Positions 26,897 through 34,463 of a stretch of 64,000 nucleotides of DNA are shown piece by piece. Origin of the DNA: Bradyrhizobium sp. Ce-3 (GTDB lineage: Bacteria; Pseudomonadota; Alphaproteobacteria; Rhizobiales; Xanthobacteraceae). The stretch spans positions 1,330,039 through 1,394,038 of the forward strand of contig NZ_BQUV01000001.1 in NCBI RefSeq assembly GCF_022835695.1, given 5' to 3'. The stretch's first letter is position 1, and every line of letters begins with the position of its first letter. The position numbers were made by a program, and so were the translations under genes. The notes below the pieces were generated by a model. The model was not told where the DNA came from. It worked only from the letters and a program-made list of their open reading frames with translations, and made no database searches.

Positions 26897-28168
26897 ATGG
26901 CCGTCACGCGTCATCCGACGCGCAGGGATGTGGTCCGTGGCGCCGCTGTCGTCGCAGCGGCGGCATTGGCGCGTCCGGCGCTGGCGCAAGCGGCGGCGCG
27001 CATCGCGGTGATCGGCGGCGGTTTTGGCGGCGCGGCGTGCGCGCGGGCGCTGCGGCGGCTCGATGCAAATCTCCAGGTTACGCTGATCGAGCCGAACAAG
27101 ATTTTCACCGCCTGCCCGTTCAGCAACGAGGTGATCGCAGGCCTGCGCGAGATCTCCGCGCAGCAGTTCAGCTACGACAAGGTCGCGGCCGACGGCATCA
27201 CGGTTGCCGCACAGGCGGCCACCAAGGTCGATGCGCAGGCGCGCACCGTCACGCTCTCCGATGGCGCGACGCTCTCGTACGACCGGCTTGTGCTCGCTCC
27301 CGGTATCGACATGCACTTCGATGGCCTGCCCGGCTATGACGAGGCGGCCGCCGAAAAGATGCCGCATGCCTGGACGGCCGGCGCGCAGACCATGCTGCTG
27401 CGCAGGCAGCTCGAGGCGATGGACGATGGCGGCCTCGTCGTGATCGCGGTGCCCGCCGCGCCGCTACGCTGCCCGCCGGCGCCCTACGAGCGCGCCAGCC
27501 TGATCGCGCACTATCTCAAGGCGAAAAAGCCGAAGTCGAAGATCCTGGTGCTCGACGCCAAGGACAATTATTCACAGCAAAAACTGTTCGAGAAGGCCTG
27601 GGCGGAACTCTATCCCGGCATGATCGAACGGATCGCGCTGTCGCAGGGCGGGCGAGTCACGTCGGTCGATCCAGCGACCGGCGAGATCGTCACCGACTTC
27701 GGCAATTACACCGCCGCAGTCGCCAATGTGATCCCGCCGCAGCGGGCCGGCCGCATTGCGGACATCGCCGGTGCCGCCGACCACACCGGTTGGTGTCCGA
27801 TCGATCCCGTGACGTTTGCCTCAAAGCTCGTTCCCAACATCCACGTCATCGGCGACGCCGCGATCGCCGGCGGCATTCCGAAATCCGCCTCCGCGGCGGC
27901 GGCGCAAGGCCGGGCCTGCGCCGCCGCGATCGTCAACGCGCTCGCAGGCAAGCCACCGGAGACGCCGCGGCTCGATGGCGCCTGCTACAACACGGTCGCG
28001 CCCGGCTACGCGTTCTCGCTGAAGGGCATCTATCAGCCGAAGGAAGATCAGTATGCCGAAGCCGAGGTGACCACGAGCCCGGTCGACGCGCCGCGCGAGG
28101 TGCGCCAACGCGAGGCCGAGCAGGCGCTCGACTGGTTCAGAACCATCACGGGAGATGCCTTTGGCTAG
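26897..28168 (+). CDS. soxF: Flavoprotein subunit of flavocytochrome c sulfide dehydrogenase (FccB/SoxF type)
   Basis: A 423-residue exported FAD protein. A twin-arginine signal (TRRDVVRGAAVVAAAALARPALAQ) leads into the FAD motif IAVIGGGFGGAACARAL. Redox-active Cys candidates lie in FTACPFSNEV and GACYNTVAPGY. The C-terminal about 75 residues match the sulfide-dehydrogenase flavin-binding domain. It would oxidise sulfide, passing electrons to a cytochrome c. Its end overlaps the start of soxX by 14 bases. soxF is used here by context. Confidence 0.85.
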   Translation: MAVTRHPTRRDVVRGAAVVAAAALARPALAQAAARIAVIGGGFGGAACARALRRLDANLQVTLIEPNKIFTACPFSNEVIAGLREISAQQFSYDKVAADGITVAAQAATKVDAQARTVTLSDGATLSYDRLVLAPGIDMHFDGLPGYDEAAAEKMPHAWTAGAQTMLLRRQLEAMDDGGLVVIAVPAAPLRCPPAPYERASLIAHYLKAKKPKSKILVLDAKDNYSQQKLFEKAWAELYPGMIERIALSQGGRVTSVDPATGEIVTDFGNYTAAVANVIPPQRAGRIADIAGAADHTGWCPIDPVTFASKLVPNIHVIGDAAIAGGIPKSASAAAAQGRACAAAIVNALAGKPPETPRLDGACYNTVAPGYAFSLKGIYQPKEDQYAEAEVTTSPVDAPREVRQREAEQALDWFRTITGDAFG

Positions 28169-28610
28169 GCCCGTTCCGACATCGTTCCTCGTCGCGGCTC
28201 TGTTCGCAGCCTGCGCGCCCGCCGGCGCCGAGGAGCTGCGGCCCTACGGCATCGTGGGCGATGCGATTCCGGTCTCGCTGACGGGAACCAAAGGCGACGT
28301 TACGCGCGGCCGTGCGCTGATCGTCGAGCGTTCCTCCACTTGCATCCTCTGCCACAGCGGCCCATTTCCCGAGCAGGCGTTCCAGGGCGATCTCGCGCCG
28401 AATCTCAGCGGCAGCGGCGGCCGCTGGTCGGAAGGACAGTTGCGGCTCCGGCTGGTCGATGCGGCGCATCTCAATGCGGCGACGATCATGCCGTCCTACT
28501 ATCGCGTTGACGGGCTCGCGCGCGTCGGCGCCTCATGGCGCGGCAAGCCGATCCTGTCGGCGGAGCAGATCGAGGATATCGTGGCCTATCTGGTAACGTT
28601 GCGGAACTAG
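28155..28610 (+). CDS. soxX: SoxX, monohaem cytochrome c of the thiosulfate-oxidising complex
   Basis: A 151-residue exported cytochrome with a signal peptide (about residues 1-25, ending AGAEE) and one haem motif, CILCH. The distal part carries the likely Met ligand in TIMPSYY. The SoxX pattern GDVTRGRALIVERSSTCILCHSGPFPE is clear in outline. SoxX pairs with SoxA to attach thiosulfate to SoxY. Confidence 0.9.
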   Translation: MPLARPVPTSFLVAALFAACAPAGAEELRPYGIVGDAIPVSLTGTKGDVTRGRALIVERSSTCILCHSGPFPEQAFQGDLAPNLSGSGGRWSEGQLRLRLVDAAHLNAATIMPSYYRVDGLARVGASWRGKPILSAEQIEDIVAYLVTLRN

Positions 28611-28623
28611 GACCTACCAATCA

Positions 28624-29088
28624 ATGGCGAATTCAAACCACACCACACGCCGCACGGTTCTGAGCCTCGCCGGAGGTGCCGCCGCGCTGGTGATCGTGCG
28701 CCCGGTCGACGCAACGCCGGCGATGCTGCAGGCCGCGATCCGCAACATCGTCGGCGAAGCCAATGTGCGCACCGGCAAGGTCAAGCTCGACATCCCGCCG
28801 CTGGTCGAGAACGGCAACACGGTGCCGATGACGATCAGCGTCTCGAGCCCGATGACGGCGGACGAGTATGTGAAGAGCATCCACGTCTTCAACGAGAAGA
28901 ACCCGCAGCCGAATATCGGCAATTTCTATCTCGGGCCGCACGCCGGGCGTGCCCAGGTGTCGACCCGGATCCGCCTCGCCGACAGCCAGAAGGTCACCGC
29001 CATCGCTCGGCTGTCCGACGACACGTTCTGGTCGGCGACCGCAGATGTCGTGGTGACGCTCGCCGCCTGCACCGAGGAGGCGATCTGA
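28624..29088 (+). CDS. soxY: SoxY-like sulfur carrier subunit with atypical C-terminus
   Basis: A 154-residue exported carrier protein with an export signal that may be twin-arginine (TTRRTVLSLAGGAAALVIV). The middle matches SoxY (VPMTISVSSPMTADEYVKSIHVFNEKNPQP...). The substrate-bearing Cys is kept, but the usual C-terminal GGCGG arm is replaced by LAACTEEAI, so the Cys lies six residues from the end instead of three. That may change the swinging-arm geometry. It overlaps soxZ by one base. Confidence 0.87.
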   Translation: MANSNHTTRRTVLSLAGGAAALVIVRPVDATPAMLQAAIRNIVGEANVRTGKVKLDIPPLVENGNTVPMTISVSSPMTADEYVKSIHVFNEKNPQPNIGNFYLGPHAGRAQVSTRIRLADSQKVTAIARLSDDTFWSATADVVVTLAACTEEAI

Positions 29089-29408
29089 TGCCGTCGGCCC
29101 TGATCAACGTGCCGAAGAAGGCCAGGCGCGGCGACGTCATCGAGATCAAGACGTTGATGTCGCATATCATGGAGACCGGCTATCGCCACACCGCCTCGGG
29201 TGATGTGGTGGCGCGCGACATCATCACGAGCTTCACGTGCCGCTTCAACGGCCAGGAGGTGTTCCGTGCCGATCTGTTTCCAGCGATCGCCGCCAATCCG
29301 TTCATCACCTTCTTCACCACCGCGACCGAGAGCGGCAAGTTCGAGTTCGAATGGATCGGCGACAAGGGGTTTTCGGAGACCGCGCAGGCTTCGATCACGG
29401 TCGAATGA
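29088..29408 (+). CDS. soxZ: SoxZ, partner of SoxY
   Basis: A 106-residue Ig-like subunit without a signal peptide of its own, as expected since SoxYZ is exported as a complex. It shows the SoxZ features KKARRGDVIEIKTLMSHIMETG and AAIAANPF-like IAANPFITFF. Start and stop overlap both neighbours (TGATG and ATGA), so soxYZA translation is tightly coupled. Confidence 0.93.
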   Translation: MPSALINVPKKARRGDVIEIKTLMSHIMETGYRHTASGDVVARDIITSFTCRFNGQEVFRADLFPAIAANPFITFFTTATESGKFEFEWIGDKGFSETAQASITVE

Positions 29409-30178
29409 GGATTGCGGTCTGCATCGCGCTGCTGGCGGCGATGGTGGGCGCGGCGCTCGCCACGGAGATTCCCCCAGCCGCACGCCGCTCCGGCTACAGC
29501 TTCATGGGCGCGGACACCAAGGCGATGCAGGACGAGGACACCGCCAATCCCGGCATGCTCTCCGTGCTCGACGGCGAAGCGCTGTGGACGCGCAAGGCCG
29601 GCAGCGCGGACAAGGCCTGCGCCGAATGCCACAATGATGCGCGGGTCAGCATGAAGGGCGTCGCGGCGCGCTATCCTGCCTTCGAGAAGATGCTCGGAAA
29701 GCCGATCGATCTCGAAGGCCGGATCAATCTGTGCCGCACCAACCATCAGCAGGCAACGCCGTTCGCCTATGAAAGCCGTGAGCTGCTGGCGCTATCCGCC
29801 TACGTCGCGCAGCAATCGCGCGGCATGCCGATCGCGGCCGACGACGATCCGGAGCTGGCGCCGTTCGTCGAAAAGGGCCACGCGCTGTTCATGCAGCGGC
29901 AGGGACAGCTCAACCTCGGCTGCGCCAACTGCCACGATGATAATTGGGACAGGAAGCTCGCGGGAAGCCCGATCACGCAAGGGCAGCCGACCGGCTATCC
30001 GCTGTACCGGCTGGAATGGCAATCACTCGGGTCGTTGCAGCGGCGGCTGCGCGCCTGCATCACCGGCATCCGGGCGCAGGCCTATGATTACGGCTCGCCG
30101 GAGCTGGTCGAGCTCGAGCTCTATCTGATGTCGCGGGCGCGCGGCATGCCGGTCGAGACGCCCGCGGTGAGACCCTAG
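29405..30178 (+). CDS. soxA: SoxA, dihaem cytochrome c of the thiosulfate-oxidising complex
   Basis: A 257-residue exported protein with a signal peptide (about residues 1-19, LATEIPP). It has two haem motifs, CAECH and CANCH, and the conserved ligand Cys in RRLRACITGIRAQ that carries the persulfide in SoxA. The first motif shows it is the dihaem form. With SoxX it forms the C-S bond between thiosulfate and SoxY. No soxB or soxCD follows; a dispersed repeat comes next. Confidence 0.9.
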   Translation: MRIAVCIALLAAMVGAALATEIPPAARRSGYSFMGADTKAMQDEDTANPGMLSVLDGEALWTRKAGSADKACAECHNDARVSMKGVAARYPAFEKMLGKPIDLEGRINLCRTNHQQATPFAYESRELLALSAYVAQQSRGMPIAADDDPELAPFVEKGHALFMQRQGQLNLGCANCHDDNWDRKLAGSPITQGQPTGYPLYRLEWQSLGSLQRRLRACITGIRAQAYDYGSPELVELELYLMSRARGMPVETPAVRP

Positions 30179-30189
30179 CGCATCATCGG

Positions 30190-30300
30190 CAAGCGACGCG
30201 AAGCAATCCATTACTCCCGGCTGTACCGGAAGATGGATTGCTTCATCGCTTCAGCGCAAATTGCTTTTGCAATCTTGCCCCAAACTCCTCGCAATGACGG
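30190..30300. repeat. Dispersed palindromic repeat (GCGACGCGAAGCAATCC type), longer variant
   Basis: Shares its two arms with the repeat at 60499-60583 (left GCGACGCGAAGCAATCCAT, right CTCGCAATGACGG). About 30 extra bases, themselves forming a GCAAATTGCTTTTGC mini-palindrome, lie in the right arm. It separates the convergent soxA and ferredoxin reductase genes. Confidence 0.8.
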
Positions 30301-30321
30301 GGCTGGAGATCAGTGCGAAGA

Positions 30322-31095
30322 TCAACGTTCGGCGAACGCCTTCTCGACCACGAACTGCGCCGGCTCGCCGTGATTGCCCTCGACGAAGCCGCGGCCGCCG
30401 AGCAGCGTGCGGGTGTCGGCGACCAGCGCCGGCGAGCCGCAGATCATGACGCGATCATGCGCGGCATCGAGCGCCGGCAGGCCGATGTCGGCAAACAGCT
30501 TGCCCGAGGTGATGAGGTCGGTGATGCGGCCGCGGTTGCGGAACGGATCGCGCGTCACGGTCGGGTAGTAGATCAGCTGATCGCGCACCAGCTCGCCGAT
30601 CAGTTCGTCCTGCGGCAGCTTCTCGGTGATCATCTCGCCATAGGCGAGCTCCTTGACGCGGCGGCAGCCGTGCAGCAGCACGACCTTCTCGAACCGGTCA
30701 TAGGTCTCGGGATCCTTGATCACGCTGAGGAACGGCGCAAGGCCGGTGCCGGTGCCGATCAGATAGAGGTTGCGGCCGTCCTCGAGGTTGTCGATGACGA
30801 GCGTGCCGGTGGCCTTGCGGCTGACGATGATCTCGTCGCCTTCCTTGAGGTGCTGGAGGCGCGAGGTCAGCGGGCCGTCCGGAACCTTGATCGAGAAGAA
30901 CTCGAGCGTGTCCTCGTAGTTCGCGCTGGCGACGCTGTAGGCGCGCAGCAGCGGCTTCTCGCCGACCTTGAGCCCGATCATGGTGAACTCGCCGTTGCGG
31001 AAACGGAATGACGGATTGCGCGTGGTCTTGAAGGAGAACAGCGTGTCGGTCCAGTGGTGGACGCTGAGGACGCTTTCCTGGTTGAAATTGCTCAT
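30322..31095 (-). CDS. fpr: Ferredoxin-NADP+ reductase (bacterial Fpr type)
   Basis: A 257-residue cytosolic FAD enzyme. The FAD motif is RAYSVAS (about residues 51-57) and the NADP site is GTGTGLAPFLS (about 113-123). It moves electrons between NADPH and ferredoxin or flavodoxin. The ATG at 31095 gives the standard Fpr N-terminus. It is divergent from the enamidase gene and shares with it an operator-like inverted repeat, which suggests it supplies reduced ferredoxin to 6-hydroxynicotinate reductase. It may equally be the general Fpr. Confidence 0.9.
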   Translation of the reverse strand: MSNFNQESVLSVHHWTDTLFSFKTTRNPSFRFRNGEFTMIGLKVGEKPLLRAYSVASANYEDTLEFFSIKVPDGPLTSRLQHLKEGDEIIVSRKATGTLVIDNLEDGRNLYLIGTGTGLAPFLSVIKDPETYDRFEKVVLLHGCRRVKELAYGEMITEKLPQDELIGELVRDQLIYYPTVTRDPFRNRGRITDLITSGKLFADIGLPALDAAHDRVMICGSPALVADTRTLLGGRGFVEGNHGEPAQFVVEKAFAER

Positions 31096-31155
31096 CGCAC
31101 CAATCCCTGATTTGTGCTGCGGCGGAAGGACTTGAACCCAGTTGACCGGCCGGAT

Positions 31156-31185
31156 CGTTTGTATACGATCATTCGTACACAAACG
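31156..31185. promoter_or_regulatory. Operator candidate A, fpr/enamidase divergent region
   Basis: Two 13-base arms, CGTTTGTATACGA (31156-31168) and TCGTACACAAACG (31173-31185), are inverted repeats with one mismatch and a 4-base spacer. Each arm resembles half of the perfect palindrome at 40927-40944. It lies 78 bases before the enamidase start and 61 before fpr. Confidence 0.65.
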
Positions 31186-31262
31186 AATAATCCGGCTTGA
31201 TCGAAAAGTCAAGCCGGGCTCAAATTCCCGGGCTATTCGGCAGAAACAGAAGGACAACACCC

Positions 31263-32459
31263 ATGGCTCACGACGCGCCCCAGGCCACCGGCCCCAGCAA
31301 GCTGGTGATCCGCAATATCGGGCTATTGCTGTCGGGAGCGCTGGAGAAGCCGATCCTGGATGCCGATACCATCGTCGCCGAGAACGGCAAGATCACTGCG
31401 ATCGGCCGCTTCAAGGACGTCGACACCGAAGGCGCCACCACGATCGTCGATGCCATGGGAACGACGGTCGCGCCCGGCCTGATCGACAGCCACGTCCACC
31501 CGGTCGCCGGCGACTGGACGCCGCGGCAGAACCAGATCAACTGGATCGACAGCTATCTGCATGGCGGCGTCACCACCATGATCTCCGCCGGCGAGGTGCA
31601 CATGCCCGGGCGGCCGCGCGACGTGGTCGGCGTCAAGGCGATGGCGATCTTCGCGCAGCGCGCGTTCTGGACGCTGCGGCCGGGCGGCGTGAAGGTGCAT
31701 GCCGGCGCGCCCGTCATCGAATGCGAGATGGTCGAGGACGATTTCAAGGAAATGGCCGCCGCCGGCGTCAAGCTGCTCGGCGAGGTCGGGCTCGGCGGCG
31801 TCAAGGACGGACCGACGGCACGCAAGATGGTCGGCTGGGCGCGCAAATACGGCATTCAGAGCACGATCCACACCGGAGGACCTTCGATTCCCGGCTCGGG
31901 CCTGATCGACAAGGACGTGGTGCTGGAGGCCGACACCGACGTGGTCGGCCACATCAATGGCGGCCACACCGCGCTGCCCGACGACCAGATCCGCTGCATC
32001 TGCGAGGGCTGCAAGCGCGGGCTCGAGCTGGTGCATAACGGCAATGAGCGTTCGGCGCTGTTCACGCTGCGCACCGCGCGCGAGATGGGCGATCTGCACC
32101 GCGTCATCCTCGGCACCGACGCGCCGGCCGGCTCCGGCGTGCAGCCGCTCGGCATCCTGCGCATGGTGTCGCTGCTGTCCTCGCTCGGCGAGCTGCCGGC
32201 CGAGCTGGCATTCTGCCTAGCCACCGGCAACACCGCACGGATGCGCGAGCTCGATTGCGGCCTGATCGAGGTCGGCCGCTCCGCCGATTTCGTGCTGATG
32301 GACAAGGCGCAGCATTCGCCGGGCAAGAACATCCTGGAGAGCGTTCAGCTCGGCGATCTTCCCGGCATCGGCATGACCATCATCGACGGCATCGTCCGCA
32401 CCCAGCGCAGCCGCAACACGCCGCCCGCAGGGAAAGTGCCGGAGATCGTGGCGAAGTAG
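31263..32459 (+). CDS. Enamidase (nicotinate-pathway amidohydrolase)
   Basis: A 398-residue TIM-barrel amidohydrolase. It matches the Eubacterium barkeri enamidase pattern closely by eye: a dinuclear metal HxH in PGLIDSHVHP (about residues 72-80), then GGVTTMISAGEVHMPGRPRD, HTGGPSIPGSG, GHINGGHTA, LGTDAPAGSGVQPLGILR and the C-terminal SRNTPPAG. It would hydrolyse 1,4,5,6-tetrahydro-6-oxonicotinate to ammonia and 2-formylglutarate in the cytosol. The ATG at 31263 fits; upstream in-frame codons run into the operator. The gene for the preceding step lies on the other arm of the island at 39.3-40.7 kb. Confidence 0.85.
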   Translation: MAHDAPQATGPSKLVIRNIGLLLSGALEKPILDADTIVAENGKITAIGRFKDVDTEGATTIVDAMGTTVAPGLIDSHVHPVAGDWTPRQNQINWIDSYLHGGVTTMISAGEVHMPGRPRDVVGVKAMAIFAQRAFWTLRPGGVKVHAGAPVIECEMVEDDFKEMAAAGVKLLGEVGLGGVKDGPTARKMVGWARKYGIQSTIHTGGPSIPGSGLIDKDVVLEADTDVVGHINGGHTALPDDQIRCICEGCKRGLELVHNGNERSALFTLRTAREMGDLHRVILGTDAPAGSGVQPLGILRMVSLLSSLGELPAELAFCLATGNTARMRELDCGLIEVGRSADFVLMDKAQHSPGKNILESVQLGDLPGIGMTIIDGIVRTQRSRNTPPAGKVPEIVAK

Positions 32460-32499
32460 GCGACACTTCTTCATCCTCCCCTGGAGGGGGAGGGTAAGA

Positions 32500-32955
32500 T
32501 CACCGCAGCCTGCCGAGCAGGGCCATCAGCGTCTCGCGCTCCTTGGCATCGAGTGGCGCCAGCGTCTCCCTGGAGATCACAAGCGCATTCGGCGCGGCCT
32601 TGTCCGCCATCTGCTGGCCGGCGCGCGTCAGGCTCACCTGCAGCCGGCGGCCGTCGTCGGGATCGGGCGAGGTCTCGGTCAGGCCGCGCGCGGTCAGACG
32701 ATCGATCACGCCTTTGATGGTCGCAACGTCCATCGAGGTCAGCCGCCCGAGCTGATTCTGCGAGCACGCGCCGACCTCCGACAGCTTCGAGAGCGCCGCC
32801 CACTGCGTCGGCGTCAGATTGATGCCGATTTCGCGGGCGAAGATCACGGCGTGGCGCTGCGACACCTGGCGCAGGATGAAGCCGATCTGGTCGTCGAGCA
32901 CGTAACCCGGCTTGGCCGCCTTGACGCTTCGCTTCTGTGCAGCACTCCTCGCCAT
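32500..32955 (-). CDS. MarR-family regulator, NicR/BpsR-like
   Basis: A 151-residue winged-helix regulator of the MarR fold (LTPTQWAALSKLSEVGACSQNQLGRLTSMDVATIKGVIDRL, wing DPDDGRR). By memory it resembles NicR/BpsR of Pseudomonas and Bordetella, which bind 6-hydroxynicotinate. The ATG at 32955 with GGTGG upstream is preferred to a GTG four codons earlier. It is the last gene of the reductase/ABC operon, 15 bases after livF, so it would be autoregulated through the operators at 40.8-40.9 kb. Regulator identity is inferred; the fold is certain. Confidence 0.83.
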   Translation of the reverse strand: MARSAAQKRSVKAAKPGYVLDDQIGFILRQVSQRHAVIFAREIGINLTPTQWAALSKLSEVGACSQNQLGRLTSMDVATIKGVIDRLTARGLTETSPDPDDGRRLQVSLTRAGQQMADKAAPNALVISRETLAPLDAKERETLMALLGRLR

Positions 32956-32970
32956 TGTCCACCCCACCCG

Positions 32971-33675
32971 TTACAGCGACAGATGCGCGTCACGGATATC
33001 CGGACGCGCGTCGAGCTCCGCCATGGTGCCGCCGAAGCAGATCCGGCCGCGCTCGATGATATAGGCGCGATCCGAGATCAGCCGGGCGAAATGCAGATTC
33101 TGCTCGGAGACGACGATGCTGACGCCCTCTTTCTTCATCGCCAGGATCGCATCGACCATCTGCTCGACGATCTTCGGCGACAGGCCTTCCGACGGCTCAT
33201 CGAGCAGCACCAGCGACGGATTGCCCATCAGCGTGCGCGCGATCGTCAGCATCTGCTGCTCGCCGCCGCTCATCCGCCCGCCGGGCCGGCCGCGCATCTC
33301 GCCGAGGTTCGGGAACAGCTTGAACAGCTTGTCGCGGTCCCATTGCGGCGCGCCCGGCCGTTTCGGCTGCCGGCCGACCTCGAGATTCTCCTCGACCGTC
33401 AAATCCGTGAAGATGCGCCGCTCCTCCGGCACATAGCCGAGCCCGCCGCGTACGATCGCGTGCGTCGGCAGCTCGGAGACGTCCCGGCCCTCGAACATCA
33501 CACGGCCCGAGCGGTTCTCGACCAGGCCGACGATGGAGCGGAACGTGGTCGACTTGCCGGCGCCGTTGCGGCCGAGCAGCGCGACGACTTCGCCCTCCCC
33601 GACCTCGAGCGCGATGTCGAACAGGATATGCGCCGGACCGTAGAAGCTGTTGAGGTCCTTCACCGTGAGCTTCAT
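32971..33675 (-). CDS. livF: LivF-type ABC ATPase in the nicotinate island
   Basis: A 234-residue ATPase with Walker A (GRNGAGKSTT), signature MSGGEQQMLTIARTL and Walker B (LVLLDEPSEGLSP). It belongs to the importer encoded with LivG, a fused permease and a binding protein in the same operon as 6-hydroxynicotinate reductase. Its start overlaps the livG stop (ATGA). Confidence 0.9.
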   Translation of the reverse strand: MKLTVKDLNSFYGPAHILFDIALEVGEGEVVALLGRNGAGKSTTFRSIVGLVENRSGRVMFEGRDVSELPTHAIVRGGLGYVPEERRIFTDLTVEENLEVGRQPKRPGAPQWDRDKLFKLFPNLGEMRGRPGGRMSGGEQQMLTIARTLMGNPSLVLLDEPSEGLSPKIVEQMVDAILAMKKEGVSIVVSEQNLHFARLISDRAYIIERGRICFGGTMAELDARPDIRDAHLSL

Positions 33676-34463
33676 GCCGATGCTCCCTCGCGGTGCCGGG
33701 CGTCATAGAGCAGGCCCTCGCCGAGATAGATCGCCCGCACTTGGGCGTTGCCGCGGACTTCCTCGGGCGAGCCTTCGGCGATCAGGCTGCCGCGGTTCAG
33801 CACCAGGATGCGGTCGGCGTGCTCGAACACCACATCCATGTCGTGCTCGGTGAACAGCACGCCGATCGACTGCTCGCGCGCGATCCGCGCGGTCAGCCGC
33901 ATCAACTCGACGCGCTCGCGCGGCGCCATGCCGGCGGTCGGCTCGTCCATCAAGAGCAGTTTCGGCTGGTTGGCGAGCGCGATCGCAAGCTCCAGCCGCT
34001 TGACGTCGCCATAGGCCAGCTCGCCGCAGGGCCGCTCGGCATAGGCGCCCATGCCGACCAGATCGAGCAGCCGCCCGGCCACGTCGCGGGCGTGGCGCGC
34101 GGTCGAGGCCCAAAGGTTGAACAATTGCCCGCCATGCGAGACCAGCGCGACCTGGACGTTCTCGCGCACCGTCATGGTCGGGAATGTCGCCGCGATCTGG
34201 AAGGTGCGGCCGACGCCCATCCGCCAGATCACCCGCGGCTTCTTGCCGGTGGTCTCTGCGCCGAGCACGCGGATGCGGCCGCTATCCGGGATGTTCTGGC
34301 CGTTCAGCATGTCGAAGCAGGTGCTCTTGCCGGCGCCGTTCGGCCCGATCAGCGCCAGGATCTCGCCGGCGCGCAGGTCGAACGAGACGCCGCGCACGGC
34401 ATGGACGCCGCCGTAGGATTTGGTCAGCCCTTCGACCGACAGCAATGTGGGGACCATGCTCAT
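33672..34463 (-). CDS. livG: LivG-type ABC ATPase in the nicotinate island
   Basis: A 263-residue ATPase with Walker A (GPNGAGKSTC), LivG-type loop GVGRTFQIAATFPTMTV and Walker B (LLLMDEPTAGMAP). The signature region is atypical (LAYGDVKRLELAIAL), as in many LivG proteins. The ATG at 34463 overlaps the permease stop (ATGA); the longer reading upstream is antisense-like and rejected. Confidence 0.9.
   Translation of the reverse strand: MSMVPTLLSVEGLTKSYGGVHAVRGVSFDLRAGEILALIGPNGAGKSTCFDMLNGQNIPDSGRIRVLGAETTGKKPRVIWRMGVGRTFQIAATFPTMTVRENVQVALVSHGGQLFNLWASTARHARDVAGRLLDLVGMGAYAERPCGELAYGDVKRLELAIALANQPKLLLMDEPTAGMAPRERVELMRLTARIAREQSIGVLFTEHDMDVVFEHADRILVLNRGSLIAEGSPEEVRGNAQVRAIYLGEGLLYDARHREGASA

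Noticed and set aside
24802-27339. Plus-strand frame of 845 codons overlapping the Mo subunit
   Set aside because: A shifted frame of the molybdopterin gene; Arg-rich, no domains, and ends inside the flavoprotein gene.
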